A stretch of DNA of 64,000 nucleotides from Diospyros lotus (GCF_014633365.1 NC_068351.1:268001-332000), one strand, 5' to 3'; positions 1-11,307 are shown, counted from the stretch's first letter. Notes: generated by a model from the letters alone, not told the origin. Program-made: numbers and translations.

Positions 1-621
1 AGTAAAAGCCAAAAGTAGAGGGGCTAAAGTGCAAAATTATAAAACTAGACTGACCAGCACATGGCTGGTCAGCCATGGCCAATTTTGGCCACAGGGATGG
101 CATGAGGGAAGGCCAGGGACCAACTTTTATAAAGGAAAGGGGCGACAATAGTCATCATAGTGGCCTGAAAAAGCAAAATAATCGACCAAAGAATTCGGCC
201 GAATGGTCAATACCTGCTGTAACACCCCGTCTCGCCAGGCGTGTCACTATAAGGGTATTCCCAGGATTTCTCTTCTTTTTTTTTTCTTTAAGTTCAACAC
301 GCGCGGTATTTCAAGAACAATCTTCACATGCAGAAACAAAACCCCGCGAACCCCAGTCTTGCCCGTTTAACTATCAAGATCAATAACCTAAACGAGTCTT
401 AATACAACGCAGCGGATACACTAATACCAAACACCATAGTTCTTACATTGTATTTCCATAGCAAAATACATAATACAGATCAAATGATAAAATTGCTATA
501 TACAACTACTCGTTTACAACCTGAAATGCATGTTAAATCCTCCAAACGTTACAACGACTTAACAAACTAAGCACCATTGGCCCTCAACCGGCCACATCCT
601 TGCCTCCGCAGCAGTTCCTGG

Positions 622-651
622 CTGGAACATTAAACGTTCCAGGGGCATAGC
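622..651 (-). promoter_or_regulatory. Palindromic LTR motif, copy in LTR A
   Basis: CTGGAAC-N7-GTTCCAG (622-642) followed by GGGCATA, the reverse of the TATGCCCCTGGAAC motif in LTRs B, C and D. Function unknown; conserved position relative to the LTR end. Confidence 0.6.
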
Positions 652-791
652 CCAAGTTAGATGATAAACATCTAAGTGGCGGCATAAAACAGTTCATACA
701 ATGCATGAGAGACACACGAGCATGGCATACTCAGATAAACGTAAATATGCAAGACATGTCTAACTCGAGATATCACCTTGACATACTTAAT

Positions 792-983
792 CCCTCGAAT
801 ATCCCACTGTGGCACACGTTCACCTGGTCCAACGTTAATCCCTCGAGTGCACCGTCGTGACACCCGTTCACCTGGTTTAACATTATTCCCTCGAGTGCCC
901 CAGTGTGACACCCGTTCACCTGGTTTAACATTATTCCCTCGAGTGCCCCAGTGTGACACCCGTTCACCTGGATTAACATTGTC
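792..983 (-). repeat. 48 bp tandem repeat, four copies, inside LTR A
   Basis: Units begin with CCCTCGA at 792, 840, 888 and 936, exactly 48 bp apart; units 3 and 4 are almost identical and unit 1 is the most diverged. LTR C holds one recognisable copy of the same sequence (around 8,319-8,370). The multiple open frames seen across this tract on both strands come from the repeat, whose unit length is a multiple of three. Confidence 0.9.
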
Positions 984-1942
984 CCAATCTCAAGTAGACC
1001 CTTACCGCCCCATATGGACCCAACGATGCAATTAGACTTGACCCTATATGACATGAAAATTTACACGCCATGCACCAATACTTTTAAAAATAAACAGTTA
1101 ATGCAATATTGACACAACGAATGTAAGTAAATGCCTTGTAAAATAAGCTAAGTCTAGGAGCGTACAAATACTCACAAGAACTCACCAAGAGCACTTTAAG
1201 ACACTTTCGAGTCAAGATAAGGCTAAAATCAAACCACTCACCTCGAATGTATTCAGATCGCCTCGATCCTCGTGCAACGCCTCGGTTTGCGTGCCAAATC
1301 CCAAATGCTTGAACTTATACTCAACCTCGAGCCACAGTACTTCCTAAACACCATATTTAATTAAGGAAGCGTTAAAATCCATTTTCCTCAATTTTCCATA
1401 ATTTTCTCTATTTTCTCCCAATTTTCTCCTCGTTAATTCCAAAATAATTATTTCTTCAACTATTTTCCGAAATATTTCAACACAATAATTCCTAGAATAA
1501 TTAAATAAAAATATTGGAATTAAAATTACCAAAATAGCCCTTCGCACGCGCTCTCACGCGCCCTGCGCGTGGCTGCGCGTGGAGGCTGGCGCGTGCAGCC
1601 ACGCGCGTCGTCTTCTTCCTCAAGACCCGCCGGCGACGACCCCTCCGATGACTGCAAAACCGGTACCCCCTTGAAGCTCTTGAAGAATCGATCCCAATGG
1701 CACCAAAATCAGGCTGAAACAACATCGTTGAGGCCTTCAAAAATCGATTTACAGGTCCGGCTTGCGCGGTCCGCCTCTAACCCTCGGCCGATTTCGATTG
1801 GCCCTCAAACATGCACCAAAATGCTTCAAATCGAGCCCAAAGCGATCCTTGATGCCTCGCGACCAAAAGCCCCTTAATCACTCGCTCAAAATCATTCAAA
1901 AACTCAATCGATTTACGCTTCAAAAGCTCGAACTCGCGGCCT

Positions 1943-1951
1943 CTATTTATA
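1943..1951 (-). promoter_or_regulatory. TATA box of LTR A
   Basis: TATAAATAG on the minus strand followed by AGGCCG; the identical TATAAATAGAGGCCG occurs at 7286 in LTR C. Confidence 0.6.
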
Positions 1952-2812
1952 TCAAAAATCCGAGCTTTTTCCGACCAATCAACGGCCAAGCTTGGTCCCC
2001 AAGTGTTCTCCTGGCCGTATACAACCTTCCCCAAGCAAGCCTCGGCCGTCCCATCGCCGGAAACGGCCTCCACGTGCGGTGGCAGTGCGGCGGCCGAAAT
2101 CCCTTCGCGTTCACACTATGCCATTTTCCATTTTTTGCATTTTGACCCATGTTTTCTTCAAATGACAATTCTGCCCTTTTTACAACTCCCCTGATAAATC
2201 CAAATATACCTCTAAGTCCCACAAGTTTAGTACATCTCATTTGACCCTCAAGACTCCTGAAAGATTACCGTCTTGACCTCCCTCGGGCAAAATTAGAAAA
2301 TTGCACTTAGGCCCGATTGGTCAAATTGACCTTAAATCCATTTGATTCAACCCGAAATCGCTTAAGGGTTGTTCTACACATTAAATACTAGTCTTTGACG
2401 TGCTCCGTTCATCTTCTGGACGTTTCCTACGTCGATTCGGTTTTCTCAGCCCGGTCGACAGCTGTACCGAAAACTGTTCCCGATCCCACTTCTTTCATTA
2501 CTAAAAATCATAATTCGAATCACTTGTCGATACTGTATAATTTTCTTTAGCTATCTAAGGTCCGGGTTACTCCCTCTGACTGATTTAATCATCTAAGACT
2601 ACGTTAGTGTGCCATATAGCCTTATTCTTTTGCTAATTCCAGTTATACCCTTCCTTAAAAATCATTTATACTCTGAATAACTTCCCGGGTATTACACCTG
2701 CAAATCGCTTTTAGTGGTCGGGTAAGGTCGATTTTGGGGCTATCTAAGGTAGGTATATGCTCTAAAGGCCATGGGCTATCCGATCTTGGGCATTTGAAAT
2801 GTCAAAGATGCC

Positions 2813-2821
2813 TATAAATAG
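2813..2821 (+). promoter_or_regulatory. TATA box of LTR B
   Basis: TATAAATAG followed by CGCACGAAGTGG, in the position equivalent to the TATA boxes of LTRs A and C. Confidence 0.55.
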
Positions 2822-4033
2822 CGCACGAAGTGGCCAAAAATTTAGAAGTTTAAACCTTCAAATCGAAGGTGAAAACGAACAAATTGGGAGTTCAAATCAT
2901 AGGGCTTTTGTTGCCCATGAGTAGTAGTGTTATTCTAGAGAATTTCGAGGGTTTTAGGTGAGGTTTGAAGGCCGATCGAGGCTTCGCTAGAATCTGGAGC
3001 GGACCGCCTGACCGAGGTTTCGAGCCTCTGGTTGAGGCCCTTCCGGCCATCCTTTCGAGCAGCAAGTAGGCCCATCAGGATCGACTCACCAAGAGGAAGA
3101 ATGAGGTGGAGAAAACTAGCATCGCCGGCTAATCGACGTCGGAGAAGACGACCGGCGCGTGAGGTACACACGTCGGACTTCACTCGCTCTCCCACTCTCG
3201 ACGCATGTGGGCGCATGGCTAGCTGAAAAATTTTGAATTTTTTTTTATAAAATCTTGATAAATCGAGATCTTGAAGTGTGTGCAATTAGTTTTCAAGTTG
3301 GGCTTTCGGTTGTCTCGGTTTTAGCATCAAAGAACCTCGTTTTACGTGAAAACGGAACATCTAGGTAAGTTCAGTATTTTTCCTTGGAAGTTTATAGTCT
3401 ATTATGAATTATTGTGAAGATAGATTTGAGAAAATAGTCTCGATGTATTTATTGGGATTCTTAGAAGGAAAAATAAAAGAAAATGAAGGAAAAATAAAAT
3501 AAATGGAATATTGAGGATATTTAGTGATTAAATATTATTTTATGATTGAGGTGATCGAGATGATGTGATTGGTGCAATTTTTGAGAGTTGGCACAAAAAT
3601 CGAGGCGGGGCACGCTTTTTGAGAAAATACAAGGTTATCTCAAAAGATGAGTAATTTTATACTAAATGTGGTTTTGTGAGTTTTCCTATCCTACATGATA
3701 TGATTGTTTATTATGCATAATATTTACGAAAGATATGATTCATTTTGTCATATTGCATGGAAAGTCGTGATAATTGTATGACACGATATTATTGTCACAT
3801 TGATATTTATGCATGAGAATGGGATGTCGCCCCTAGAGCGTAGCCGTAATTCCCCAAGGGCGTTGAGGGAATAACGTTAGGTTTATCCTGCAGAGGTTCG
3901 GGATTTGCCTAGGATTCCTAGCCAGGCTTGCGGGCCAGGGAAATTACACTAAGGTCAAATGTTGTTCATGTTATTGCATCATGCATTAGTATATATATTT
4001 TGGACCCTCACTAGAAGTTTCATCTTCTAATGG

Positions 4034-4063
4034 GTTATGCCCCTGGAACATTCAACGTTCCAG
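4034..4063 (+). promoter_or_regulatory. Palindromic LTR motif, copy in LTR B
   Basis: GTTATGCCCCTGGAACATTC then AACGTTCCAG. The GAAcaTTC core resembles a heat-shock-element half-pair, but that is only a pattern match. Confidence 0.6.
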
Positions 4064-4341
4064 TTTAGACTTGCAGTTCAGGCAAGGAGCAGGTTGAGAT
4101 ATGACGGCACGTGATGACGTGGCTGATGGATTCAACGAGCTGACTCGGATATGTTTTAGCTGATGCTTTATTGATGATTAGTCTTGTTAGAATATTATGG
4201 AATCTCCATGTATTTATGTATTTCAATATTGAGGATATGATGTTAAGTTATGTACTGAAAAAGAAAGAAAAAAATAATTTATGTATATTTTGGGGCTCAG
4301 CATAGTGACACGCTTGATAAGAGAAAAGCGAGGTGTTACAC

Positions 4342-5513
4342 GAGTGATAGAGTATGGTGCAGTCGTAATCCTTAAGGAGCTCCATCCATCTCCTTTGTCT
4401 TAGATTTAAATCCTTTTGCTCGAATATATACTTTAGACTTTTGTGATCGGTATAGATCTCACAGGTCTCACCATATAGATAATGTCACCATAACTTAAGG
4501 GCAAACACCACTGTTGTCATCTCGAGATCATGGGTGGGGTAGTTTTGTCTATGCCTCTTCAATTGCCTTGAGACATAGGTAATGACTCAACCATGTTCCA
4601 TCAAGACACAACCAAGTCCAATCCTATAGGCATCGCAGAAAATGGCATAGCCACATTCCCTTGAAAGTAAAGCTAACACTGGAGCCATAGTCAAACTCTC
4701 ATTGAGTCTTACAAAGATCCTCTCACACTCATTAGACCACCCAAAATTAACATTTTTTTGGGTCAAACGGGTCAATGGGGAGGCTATCTTTGAAAAGTCC
4801 TTCACAAATCTACGATAATAACCGACTAAACCTAGGAAGCTATATATCTTGCTAGCTGAACTAGGCCTAAGCCACTTCTCCACGACCCCAATCTTCTTAG
4901 GGTCTAACATGATGCCTTCATTGGACACCACATGGCTCAAAAACGCCACGTTATCCAACCAAAACTCACATTTCAAGAACTTAGCATATAACTTATGTTC
5001 TCGCAAAGTCTGAAGCACTACCCTAAGGTGCTGCTCGTGCTCATCTTGGCTCCTCGAGTAAATCAATATGTCATCGATAAACACAATGACGAAGCGATCA
5101 AGGTACAATCTAAATACTTTGTTCATGAGATCCATAAATGTCGTTAGGGCATTCGTAAGGCCAAATGACATTACTAAAAACTCATAGTGGTCATATCGAG
5201 TCCTAAAGGCAGTCTTAGGAATGTCATCTCCCCTAATACAAAGTTGGTGATAACCCGATCTTAGGTCAATCTTGGAAAAACATTAGGCACCTTGCAATTG
5301 GTCAAATAGGTCATCTATGCGAGGTAATGGGTATCTGTTCCGAATAGTGGCCTTGTTCAATTGCCTATAGTCAATACAAAGCCTCATAGTTCCATCATTT
5401 TTCTTTACAAAGAGCACATGTGCTCCCCACGACGAGGTACTTGGGCGAATAAAGCCCTTAACCAAAAGGTCTTGGATTTGTACCATAAGCTCTTTTAGCT
5501 CGACTGGAGCCAT
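4342..5513 (-). pseudogene. Reverse transcriptase - RNase H fragment (Ty3/gypsy)
   Basis: The RT begins in a frame with [20 protein letters not shown] (5,513-5,283), ends at an in-frame stop near 5,282, and continues at 5,171 with FGLTNA and the catalytic box FIDDILIYS, which is intact. The RNase H start ([14 protein letters not shown], near 4,650) follows. The frame then reaches [14 protein letters not shown] and is cut at 4,342 by the end of LTR B. The product would have copied element RNA into DNA. The early stop and lost integrase make it a pseudogene. Confidence 0.88.
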
Positions 5514-5642
5514 ACGGTACGGGGGTATTGAAATTAGTCAAGTCTCTGAAACTAAATCTATGCCAAACACTATATCACATTCCGGAGGTAGTCACGGCAA
5601 ATCCCCGAGAAATACATCTGGATACTCCCTCACTATAAGCAC

Positions 5643-6100
5643 CTACCCTATTTTACCCCTCGACTCATGGATCTCTTGCACCACGACTAGGAATGCCTTA
5701 CACCCCTCATTAATTAGTTGTCTCACCTCTAAAACAGATATAACATTCTTAACTACGGGGGGTTGGTCGCACTGAAAGGAAAATCGGTCTCCATTAGGAG
5801 GGTCAAACCACGCATTCTTTCCTCTACAATCTAAGATGACATGGCAAGAAGTTAACCAACCCATCCCTAATATACTATCAAATCCCATATCCCTTAATAG
5901 GATTAAATCGGCTACCATGTCACGCCCGGCTACAGTGATTACACAACCTAAATACATTGTGTCCACTACTAAGGGTTCTCCTATAGGGGTGGCTACCATC
6001 ATAGATTGCTCTAGGGGTGAAAGTATCCTACCTAGAGTGGGGCAAATGCTCGCAACACATACGAATATGTGGACCCTGGGTCAAACAAAACCAAGGCATC
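5643..6100 (-). pseudogene. Retroviral-type aspartic protease fragment (Ty3/gypsy)
   Basis: The active-site sequence LFDPGSTYSYV is readable on the minus strand around 6,050-6,090; DPGST in place of DSGST is usual for this chromovirus group. It is separated by a frame break from the body of the domain (6,002-5,643), which includes DMGFDSILGMGWL and NAWFDPPNGDRFSF. The protease would release mature proteins from the element polyprotein. It lies just upstream of the RT in element order. Confidence 0.75.
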
Positions 6101-6346
6101 AATATGCGAAATGAAAACCATACCTATGACAACGGCATTGATAGCCTCAACATCCTAAGGTGTCATGGCAAAGACCCTCGCGTACCTCCTAGTGGCGTTG
6201 CCTCATTGGCCTCCCGGGACTCTACCTCCCTGACCTCTACCACCTAAAGATGGTGGAAAAGACGGAACTGGAGCTCGCATCTGAAGTGGCATCGTTTACG
6301 TTTCTCCACGCTCGACTCCATACGCAACCTCTTGGTGAGCATAAGG

Positions 6347-6388
6347 GCAATCCCTCATAAGGTGGCCTGTCTCACCACACCCAAAATA
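6347..6388 (-). pseudogene. Gag zinc knuckle with first cysteine lost
   Basis: The minus strand reads Y-F-G-C-G-E-T-G-H-L-M-R-D-C, the CX2CX4HX4C nucleic-acid-binding knuckle of gag with the first Cys replaced by Tyr. One base change (TGT to TAT) explains it. It lies 150 bp inside the protease side of the LTR C insertion. Confidence 0.6.
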
Positions 6389-7285
6389 GGCTCCTATCAG
6401 ATGGTGGCATAGTCCGTGGTGAGGCCGCATGCACGACTGGCAGAGTGGTGCCCTTCTACCACCCCCTCTGAACCCTCATGGCTGTCTATTTACTCTTTCA
6501 TGAAGTGGTTGCTACCCCTGCCCACTAGGCCCTCTATAATACCCAAGAATTTTTTAAGGGTATAAATGGAATGTTATGAAGGGTATAATTGAAATTTTTG
6601 AAAGAATGAGTCTTTAAGGTATACCATCGCAGTTTTAAGAGACCAAATTGACCGGAGGGAGTACCCCGGACCAGAGATAGTTAAGGAAAATATAATAGTA
6701 CTGACAAGTAATATGAGTTATGATTTTTAGCATCAAAAGAAATGGGATTGGGAACAGTTTCCGGTACAGTTGTCGACAAGGCTGAGAAAATCGAATCGAC
6801 GTAGGGAATATCCAGAAAATCAACGGAGTGTCTTGAGGACTTAGATTTTGTGTGTGAAACAACTCTTGAGCGATTTCGGATTGAAACAAATGGATTTAAG
6901 GTCAAATCGACCAGTCGGGGCTAAGTGTAATTTTCTAAATTTGTTCGAGGGAGGTCAAAAAGGTAAATTTTTGAGAATTTCGAGGATGAAATGAATAGTA
7001 CCAACTACCAAGCTTGTGGGACTTAGTGGTATATTTGGATAGTTTGAGGGCTCAAGGAAATGGGCAAAATCGAGATTGGAAGAAATCAAGGGCTGAAGTG
7101 CAATTTACCAAACTTCAAGTGTGAACATAGTGAGGAAGAAATCGGCCACCGCTTTCTTCTGCACATGGCCCCCGATTTTGGCAATGCGACGATCGAGGAA
7201 GGCTTGAGGGAGGTTGTATCCCGTGCAGGAGGCTTAGGGACCAAGCCATGGCCGTTGATTGGCCAAGATCTGGCCAATTTTTGAG

Positions 7286-7294
7286 TATAAATAG
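7286..7294 (+). promoter_or_regulatory. TATA box of LTR C
   Basis: TATAAATAG followed by AGGCCG, shared with LTR A. It lies about 750 bp into the LTR, leaving about 1.7 kb of R-U5. Confidence 0.6.
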
Positions 7295-8560
7295 AGGCCG
7301 AGGGTTCCAAGTTTTGGGCAACAAATTAGCCACGATTTTGAATATTTTTTAGGGATTCGATAAGGGGGTTTTGATCCTTGCATCAAGGAGAGTGATTCTA
7401 GAGCATTTTGTGCGTTTTGGAGCAAGTTTGGTGGCCATTTGAAGCTCGACCAGAGATGAGTGGCGGACTGCTTTTGCTAACCTCCAACTATCGATTAAGG
7501 GGCTTTTTCGGTGTCCTTTCAGCCAGAAATCGATACCATTTGGATCGACATTGACAGGGCTTCAAAAGGGCATGCTCAGATCTGGGATTGGAGCCGTCGC
7601 CGGCGGTCGAAAAATCGAGGAAGACGATGGCGCGTGGCTGCACGTGCCAGCTCTCACACGCAACCACGCGCATGGCGCGTGGATAGGGGTAAATTTGGTA
7701 TTTCTTCTATATTTATTTTAGGAATTGTTATGTTGAAATATCTAGAAAAATGTTTGAGAAGATAATTATTTTGGAATTATCGAAGCGAAAATTGGGAGAA
7801 AAATAGAGAAAATTATGAAAAAAAAAAGAGAAAAATGGATTTTGATGCTTCCTTAATCAAATTTGATGTTTAGGAAGTATCATGACTCGAGGTTGAGTAT
7901 AAGTTCAAGTGTTTGTGATTTGACACACAAATCGAGGCAGTGCACAAGAATAAAGGCAATCCGAATACGTTTGAGGTGAGTGGTTTGATTCTAAGCTTAC
8001 CTTATCTTAAAGGTGTCTTGGTGTGCATATAGTGAGTTCAGGTGAGTGATTTTACCCTCCCGAGCTTATGTTGCATGTGATTGAACTGGTTCTGCTGAGC
8101 AGTTATACCCTCAAGAACTCGGGATTTTATACATAGGCATTTTACTTATGTACTTGTGGCATCGTATGCATATTAAACATGTGGTATATTGCATCAATTG
8201 TTTTTACTTATAAATGAGTCAGTGCATGGCGTGTGATTTTTCATATCATCGGGGCATTGATTTTTGTGTCGTTGTTATGTCCATGGGGACGTGATGGGGT
8301 CAAATTAGGAATGGGACAAGGTTAATCCAGGTGAACGGGTGACACGCTAGGGCACTCGAGGATTAAGTATGTCGTGGCAAGGTCAACCCTAACGGTGTGT
8401 GGAATGGATTTTCCACAGGAGGTTGAATATGTCACGGAGATTTCTCAAGTTAGACGTGTTGTACGTTGTTGTTGTTTTGTGGTGCCATGCTCGTATGTTT
8501 TTTATGCATTCCGTAAACTGTTTCATGCCATCACTTAAATGTTTTATAATCTAACCTGGG

Positions 8561-8589
8561 TTATGCCCCTGGAACATTCTACGTTCCAG
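8561..8589 (+). promoter_or_regulatory. Palindromic LTR motif, copy in LTR C
   Basis: TTATGCCCCTGGAACATTC then TACGTTCCAG, about 410 bp before the LTR end. Confidence 0.6.
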
Positions 8590-9011
8590 CCAGGGACTGC
8601 TGCAAGGACGAGGACATGGTCGGTTAAGGGCCAACGGTGTTTAGTTTGATGGTTGTTGTATTTTTTTGGGAGCTTTAGTATGTATTTCGATTATGTATGA
8701 ACAATTGTAAGGTAATGATGTTATCATTTGGTAGACTGTATTACATATTTTGTTGAGGAAATACTATGTAAGAACCACGGTGTTTGATGTTAATATATTT
8801 GCTGCGTTATAATATGTCTTATTTAGTTTTTAAGATTATTGGTCTTGATTAGTTAAATGGGCAAGGCTGGGGTTCTTGAGATTCTATCTGCATGTGAAGA
8901 TTGTTCTCTTGGCACTGCATGTGATGAACTTAAAAAAAAAAAAAAAAAAATTCCCGAAGATTCCCTTATAGTGACGCGCCCATGTAAGGCAGGGTGTTAC
9001 ACCCTTCAACT

Positions 9012-9990
9012 CTTTAATACTATTGTTGCTACTGGGGTCTCTTCTTTAGTGGCTGTTGATCGCTACCTCCACAACCCATGGCATCACTCATTGCCCTCTT
9101 GCGTTGCTTTCTCAAGGCTCACTCTTCCATAGATTGTTTCTCTACGATCATGGCCCCATTCACCGTATTAGCATATGTGGGAATGTGAGAAAGAGCCACT
9201 GACTTATAAAGGGGCTCCACCAACCCATTCACAAAGCGCTCCACCCTATCTTGCTCAGTGGCCACCAGCTTAGGAGCGAACTCTACCAAGTAAGTGAATC
9301 GATCACTGTACTGCTCCACTGTCATATCAGCTATCTACCTCAAATCTTCAAACTCTCTAGCTCTAGCCCTCCTAACTGCCTCAGGGATGAATCTTTCCCT
9401 GAATTTGCTGCTAAACTCATCTCACCTTAAGGGTGGGGCACCAGGTGATCTGATCGCCATCAACTGTTCATACCAAGAGTATGATAGGTCATCCAACCGA
9501 AAAGTAGCACCAATCTTTGCTGGTTACAACCCAAAGCATCGCCAATCCTCCTACACCTACTCAGGAATTGCTGCGACTCCACCTTACTATTGCCAATGAT
9601 TCCATCAAATCAGGGCGGGTCGTGTCACACAAACTTTGACAAAGGAACATCCATCCCCTGGTCTTGCTCCTCCTATAATGCCTGACCTCTGACATGAGAT
9701 CATGATCCACTCCCGGGTATCCCCAAAGTCCTCAGTACCTCACTCACCATTTCTCGTACTCCCAACTTGATCATGTCCTCAATAAACAAGCTGAAAGATC
9801 ATTTTGCCTTTTCGGTGTCCTGGCGGACATCAGCATCCCCATTACCTGGGTGCTGCTCGACAACGTCCTTACGTGGTCATCGGGCGCCCCAAGAAGGTAC
9901 AGTCAAGATAGGAGTAGCATGCCCTCTTCCGCAACCATGGCCACCCCCACAGCAACCGCCACTCCCACGAGCCAGATCGCACTACCTCAA
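9012..9990 (-). pseudogene. Gag capsid fragment (Ty3/gypsy)
   Basis: The longest open piece is 9,325-9,119 and contains MTVEQYSDRFTYLVEFAPK and ALSHIPTYANTVNGAMIVEK, wording typical of plant chromovirus gag. Upstream on the minus strand, pieces resembling the gag N-terminal half (for example RIGDALGCNQ near 9,530) appear in changing frames with stops. Gag would form the virus-like particle. It is cut from its zinc knuckle by LTR C. Confidence 0.72.
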
Positions 9991-10294
9991 GTCCTATAAG
10001 GCATGATTTCCTGCAAACAACATTTAGACTGATTCATTATACAGAACAAAATAATATGCCACATAACATAGAATTCCACATGCACAATCATGATATGCAA
10101 AAAGGGACCTAGAGTCCTTGACAGAGCAAGGTTGTGAATATATCGCGACTTATCTTCATACCTATCCTGCCAAAAACTTGCTCCAGACTACAATGTATGC
10201 AATACAATGCATGAGAATGTGCTTAACCCTTTATTTATGCACGCAAGTGTCATATAATCCCCATTTTTATTTCCTAAGAATCTAAAGCCTAAGC

Positions 10295-10306
10295 TCTAAT
10301 GGTAAA
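10295..10306 (-). other. Degenerate tRNA-Met primer-binding site
   Basis: GCTCTAATGGTA on the plus strand compares with GCTCTGATACCA, the complement of the usual initiator-Met primer site of plant gypsy elements. It follows CTAAGAATCTAAAGCCTAA, a usual leader context. The four mismatches leave this uncertain. Confidence 0.35.
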
Positions 10307-10309
10307 GGC

Positions 10310-10465
10310 GATCTGATGAGGGCAAGAAGTGGCTCCGAGGCTCAAGGGCCTGTACAAGGAACGTCTTTTGGAAGGCTTTTAGGATGGCAGCCCCCTAAGG
10401 GGAGAAGATATGGGATCAGTTGTAAAGTCGTATGACGAGGACGTTATGTGCTCAAGGGGGGAGAA
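10310..10465 (+). mobile_element. 3' internal tail and polypurine tract of a plus-strand gypsy element
   Basis: AAGGGGGGAGAA at 10,454-10,465 directly precedes the TG of LTR D, which is where the polypurine tract that primes plus-strand DNA synthesis lies. It shows that LTR D belongs to an element read on the plus strand, opposite to the gag/RT remnants on its left. The preceding 150 bp look like the end of the polyprotein region but are too decayed to translate. Confidence 0.65.
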
Positions 10466-11307
10466 TGTAATACCCCAAGAGTTCAAAGAAGGGTAGTATA
10501 TATCGAGGATAAGTAAGGAAAAAAACAACACCAGCTAGATACCTTTTGGGCTGAATGTAGACAAAGAAGTTCCGTGTTAAACGTGCTTGAGCTAGGGAAG
10601 TTTAAGAACGTATGACCCCCTAGGAAGTTCGCGTAAGTTCATCAAGGTAAGTTGTTCTAGTTATTCCTATTGCTCAATGCGAGATATTACAAAAATTATT
10701 GTCTAGTGTCAGTTAAAACGAGTAAGATAGGATTATTTGATAAATTATTTAAGGGAAAAAATAATTTTATCTTGAAATTTTAAGAAGTCATGTGATTTAT
10801 TTTTAAAAAATATAATGAAAAATATTATTGTCCAATATATTTTTTTATTTCATATTTTTTATCTATATCTTAATTAACAAACGCTAACTAAGATGAAATT
10901 ATAGGGAACGATACTTCCACCAAGGTCAACACGAATCATATACAATAAATTTGTTTGAAATCTGTCTAAAATCTATCTCCCAAATTTCTTTAGGATTTGA
11001 GGTGAGAAAGATTATTGAAGAGATTCTTGAGTAGAAGAGGGTTATATCAACCTATAATAATAAGCACTAAAGAATTTTTTTTTTAATTTGCTGATTTATT
11101 GAGACGACCACTCTCTTTACGATTTAAACTCTTATAATTATTTATTCATTTTGGAAGAGAAAATCCCAATCACTATGTGCAACGATATGGGTGAGATTAA
11201 GTGCAGTAACTATGTAATATCCTAATATTTTGAGAATAATAATAATTAATTTTTTATATTTAAAATATTTTTGACATTCATTAGAGATTATAACTGAGAA
11301 AACTAAT

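Larger units (their letters stand above)
218..2696 (-). repeat. Solo LTR A (Ty3/gypsy), inverted, nested in LTR B
   Basis: Reads TGTAACACCCC at 218 and GGGTATTACA at 2696, i.e. TG...CA ends of a 2,479 bp LTR in reverse orientation. A 5 bp target duplication CCTGC lies on each side (213-217 and 2697-2701). Its inner landmarks match LTR C in mirror order: the palindromic motif (622-642), a 48 bp tandem array (792-983), a CGCGTGG-rich tract (about 1555-1610) and a TATA box on the minus strand (1943-1951). No internal coding region is present between the ends, which is how a solo LTR left by unequal recombination looks. Confidence 0.85.
1..4341 (+). repeat. Long LTR B (Ty3/gypsy), start outside window, split by LTR A
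   Basis: Visible parts are 1-217 and 2697-4341; between them lies solo LTR A. The right end reads GAGGTGTTACA, the same terminal form as LTR C (GGGTGTTACA). A TATA box is at 2813-2821 and the shared palindromic motif at 4034-4063, about 280 bases from the end. The next base after 4341 enters minus-strand RNase H coding sequence, so this LTR was inserted into, or recombined with, another element. No protein is encoded; open frames here are chance. The 5' end is not in the window, so solo or paired status cannot be told. Confidence 0.7.
6535..9001 (+). repeat. Solo LTR C (Ty3/gypsy) inside the gag gene
   Basis: 2,467 bp from TATAATACCC (original TG probably mutated to TA) to GGGTGTTACA. The flanking 5 bp are CCCTC (6,530-6,534) and CCCTT (9,002-9,006), a target duplication with one change. 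It is the same family as LTR A, in opposite orientation. A TATA box is at 7,286-7,294, the CGCGTGG-rich tract at about 7,630-7,683 and the palindromic motif at 8,561-8,589. There is no internal coding region. A run of A is present at about 8,933-8,950 near the 3' end. Confidence 0.85.
4342..10306 (-). mobile_element. Decayed Ty3/gypsy chromovirus (Tekay/Del-like), 5' and middle part
   Basis: On the minus strand the order from right to left is a degenerate primer-binding site (10,295-10,306), gag (about 9,990-9,012), zinc knuckle (6,347-6,388), protease (about 6,100-5,643), reverse transcriptase and RNase H (5,513-4,342). LTR C (6,535-9,001) is inserted within gag, between capsid and zinc knuckle. 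The left end breaks inside RNase H at LTR B, so integrase and both own LTRs are missing. Stops and frameshifts occur throughout, so it cannot move by itself. The lineage call rests on the DPGST protease motif and the protease/RT wording that I recognise from Tekay/Del elements. Confidence 0.8.

Noticed and set aside
75..386. 103-codon open frame at the left edge
   Set aside because: Crosses the border between LTR B and LTR A and has no family similarity.
792..983. Possible CRISPR-like array
   Set aside because: Units are contiguous 48 bp repeats without unique spacers, in a plant LTR.
672..1054. Three repeat-containing open frames that look like a tandem-repeat protein
   Set aside because: Produced on both strands by the 48 bp array in LTR A; a unit length divisible by three keeps any frame open.
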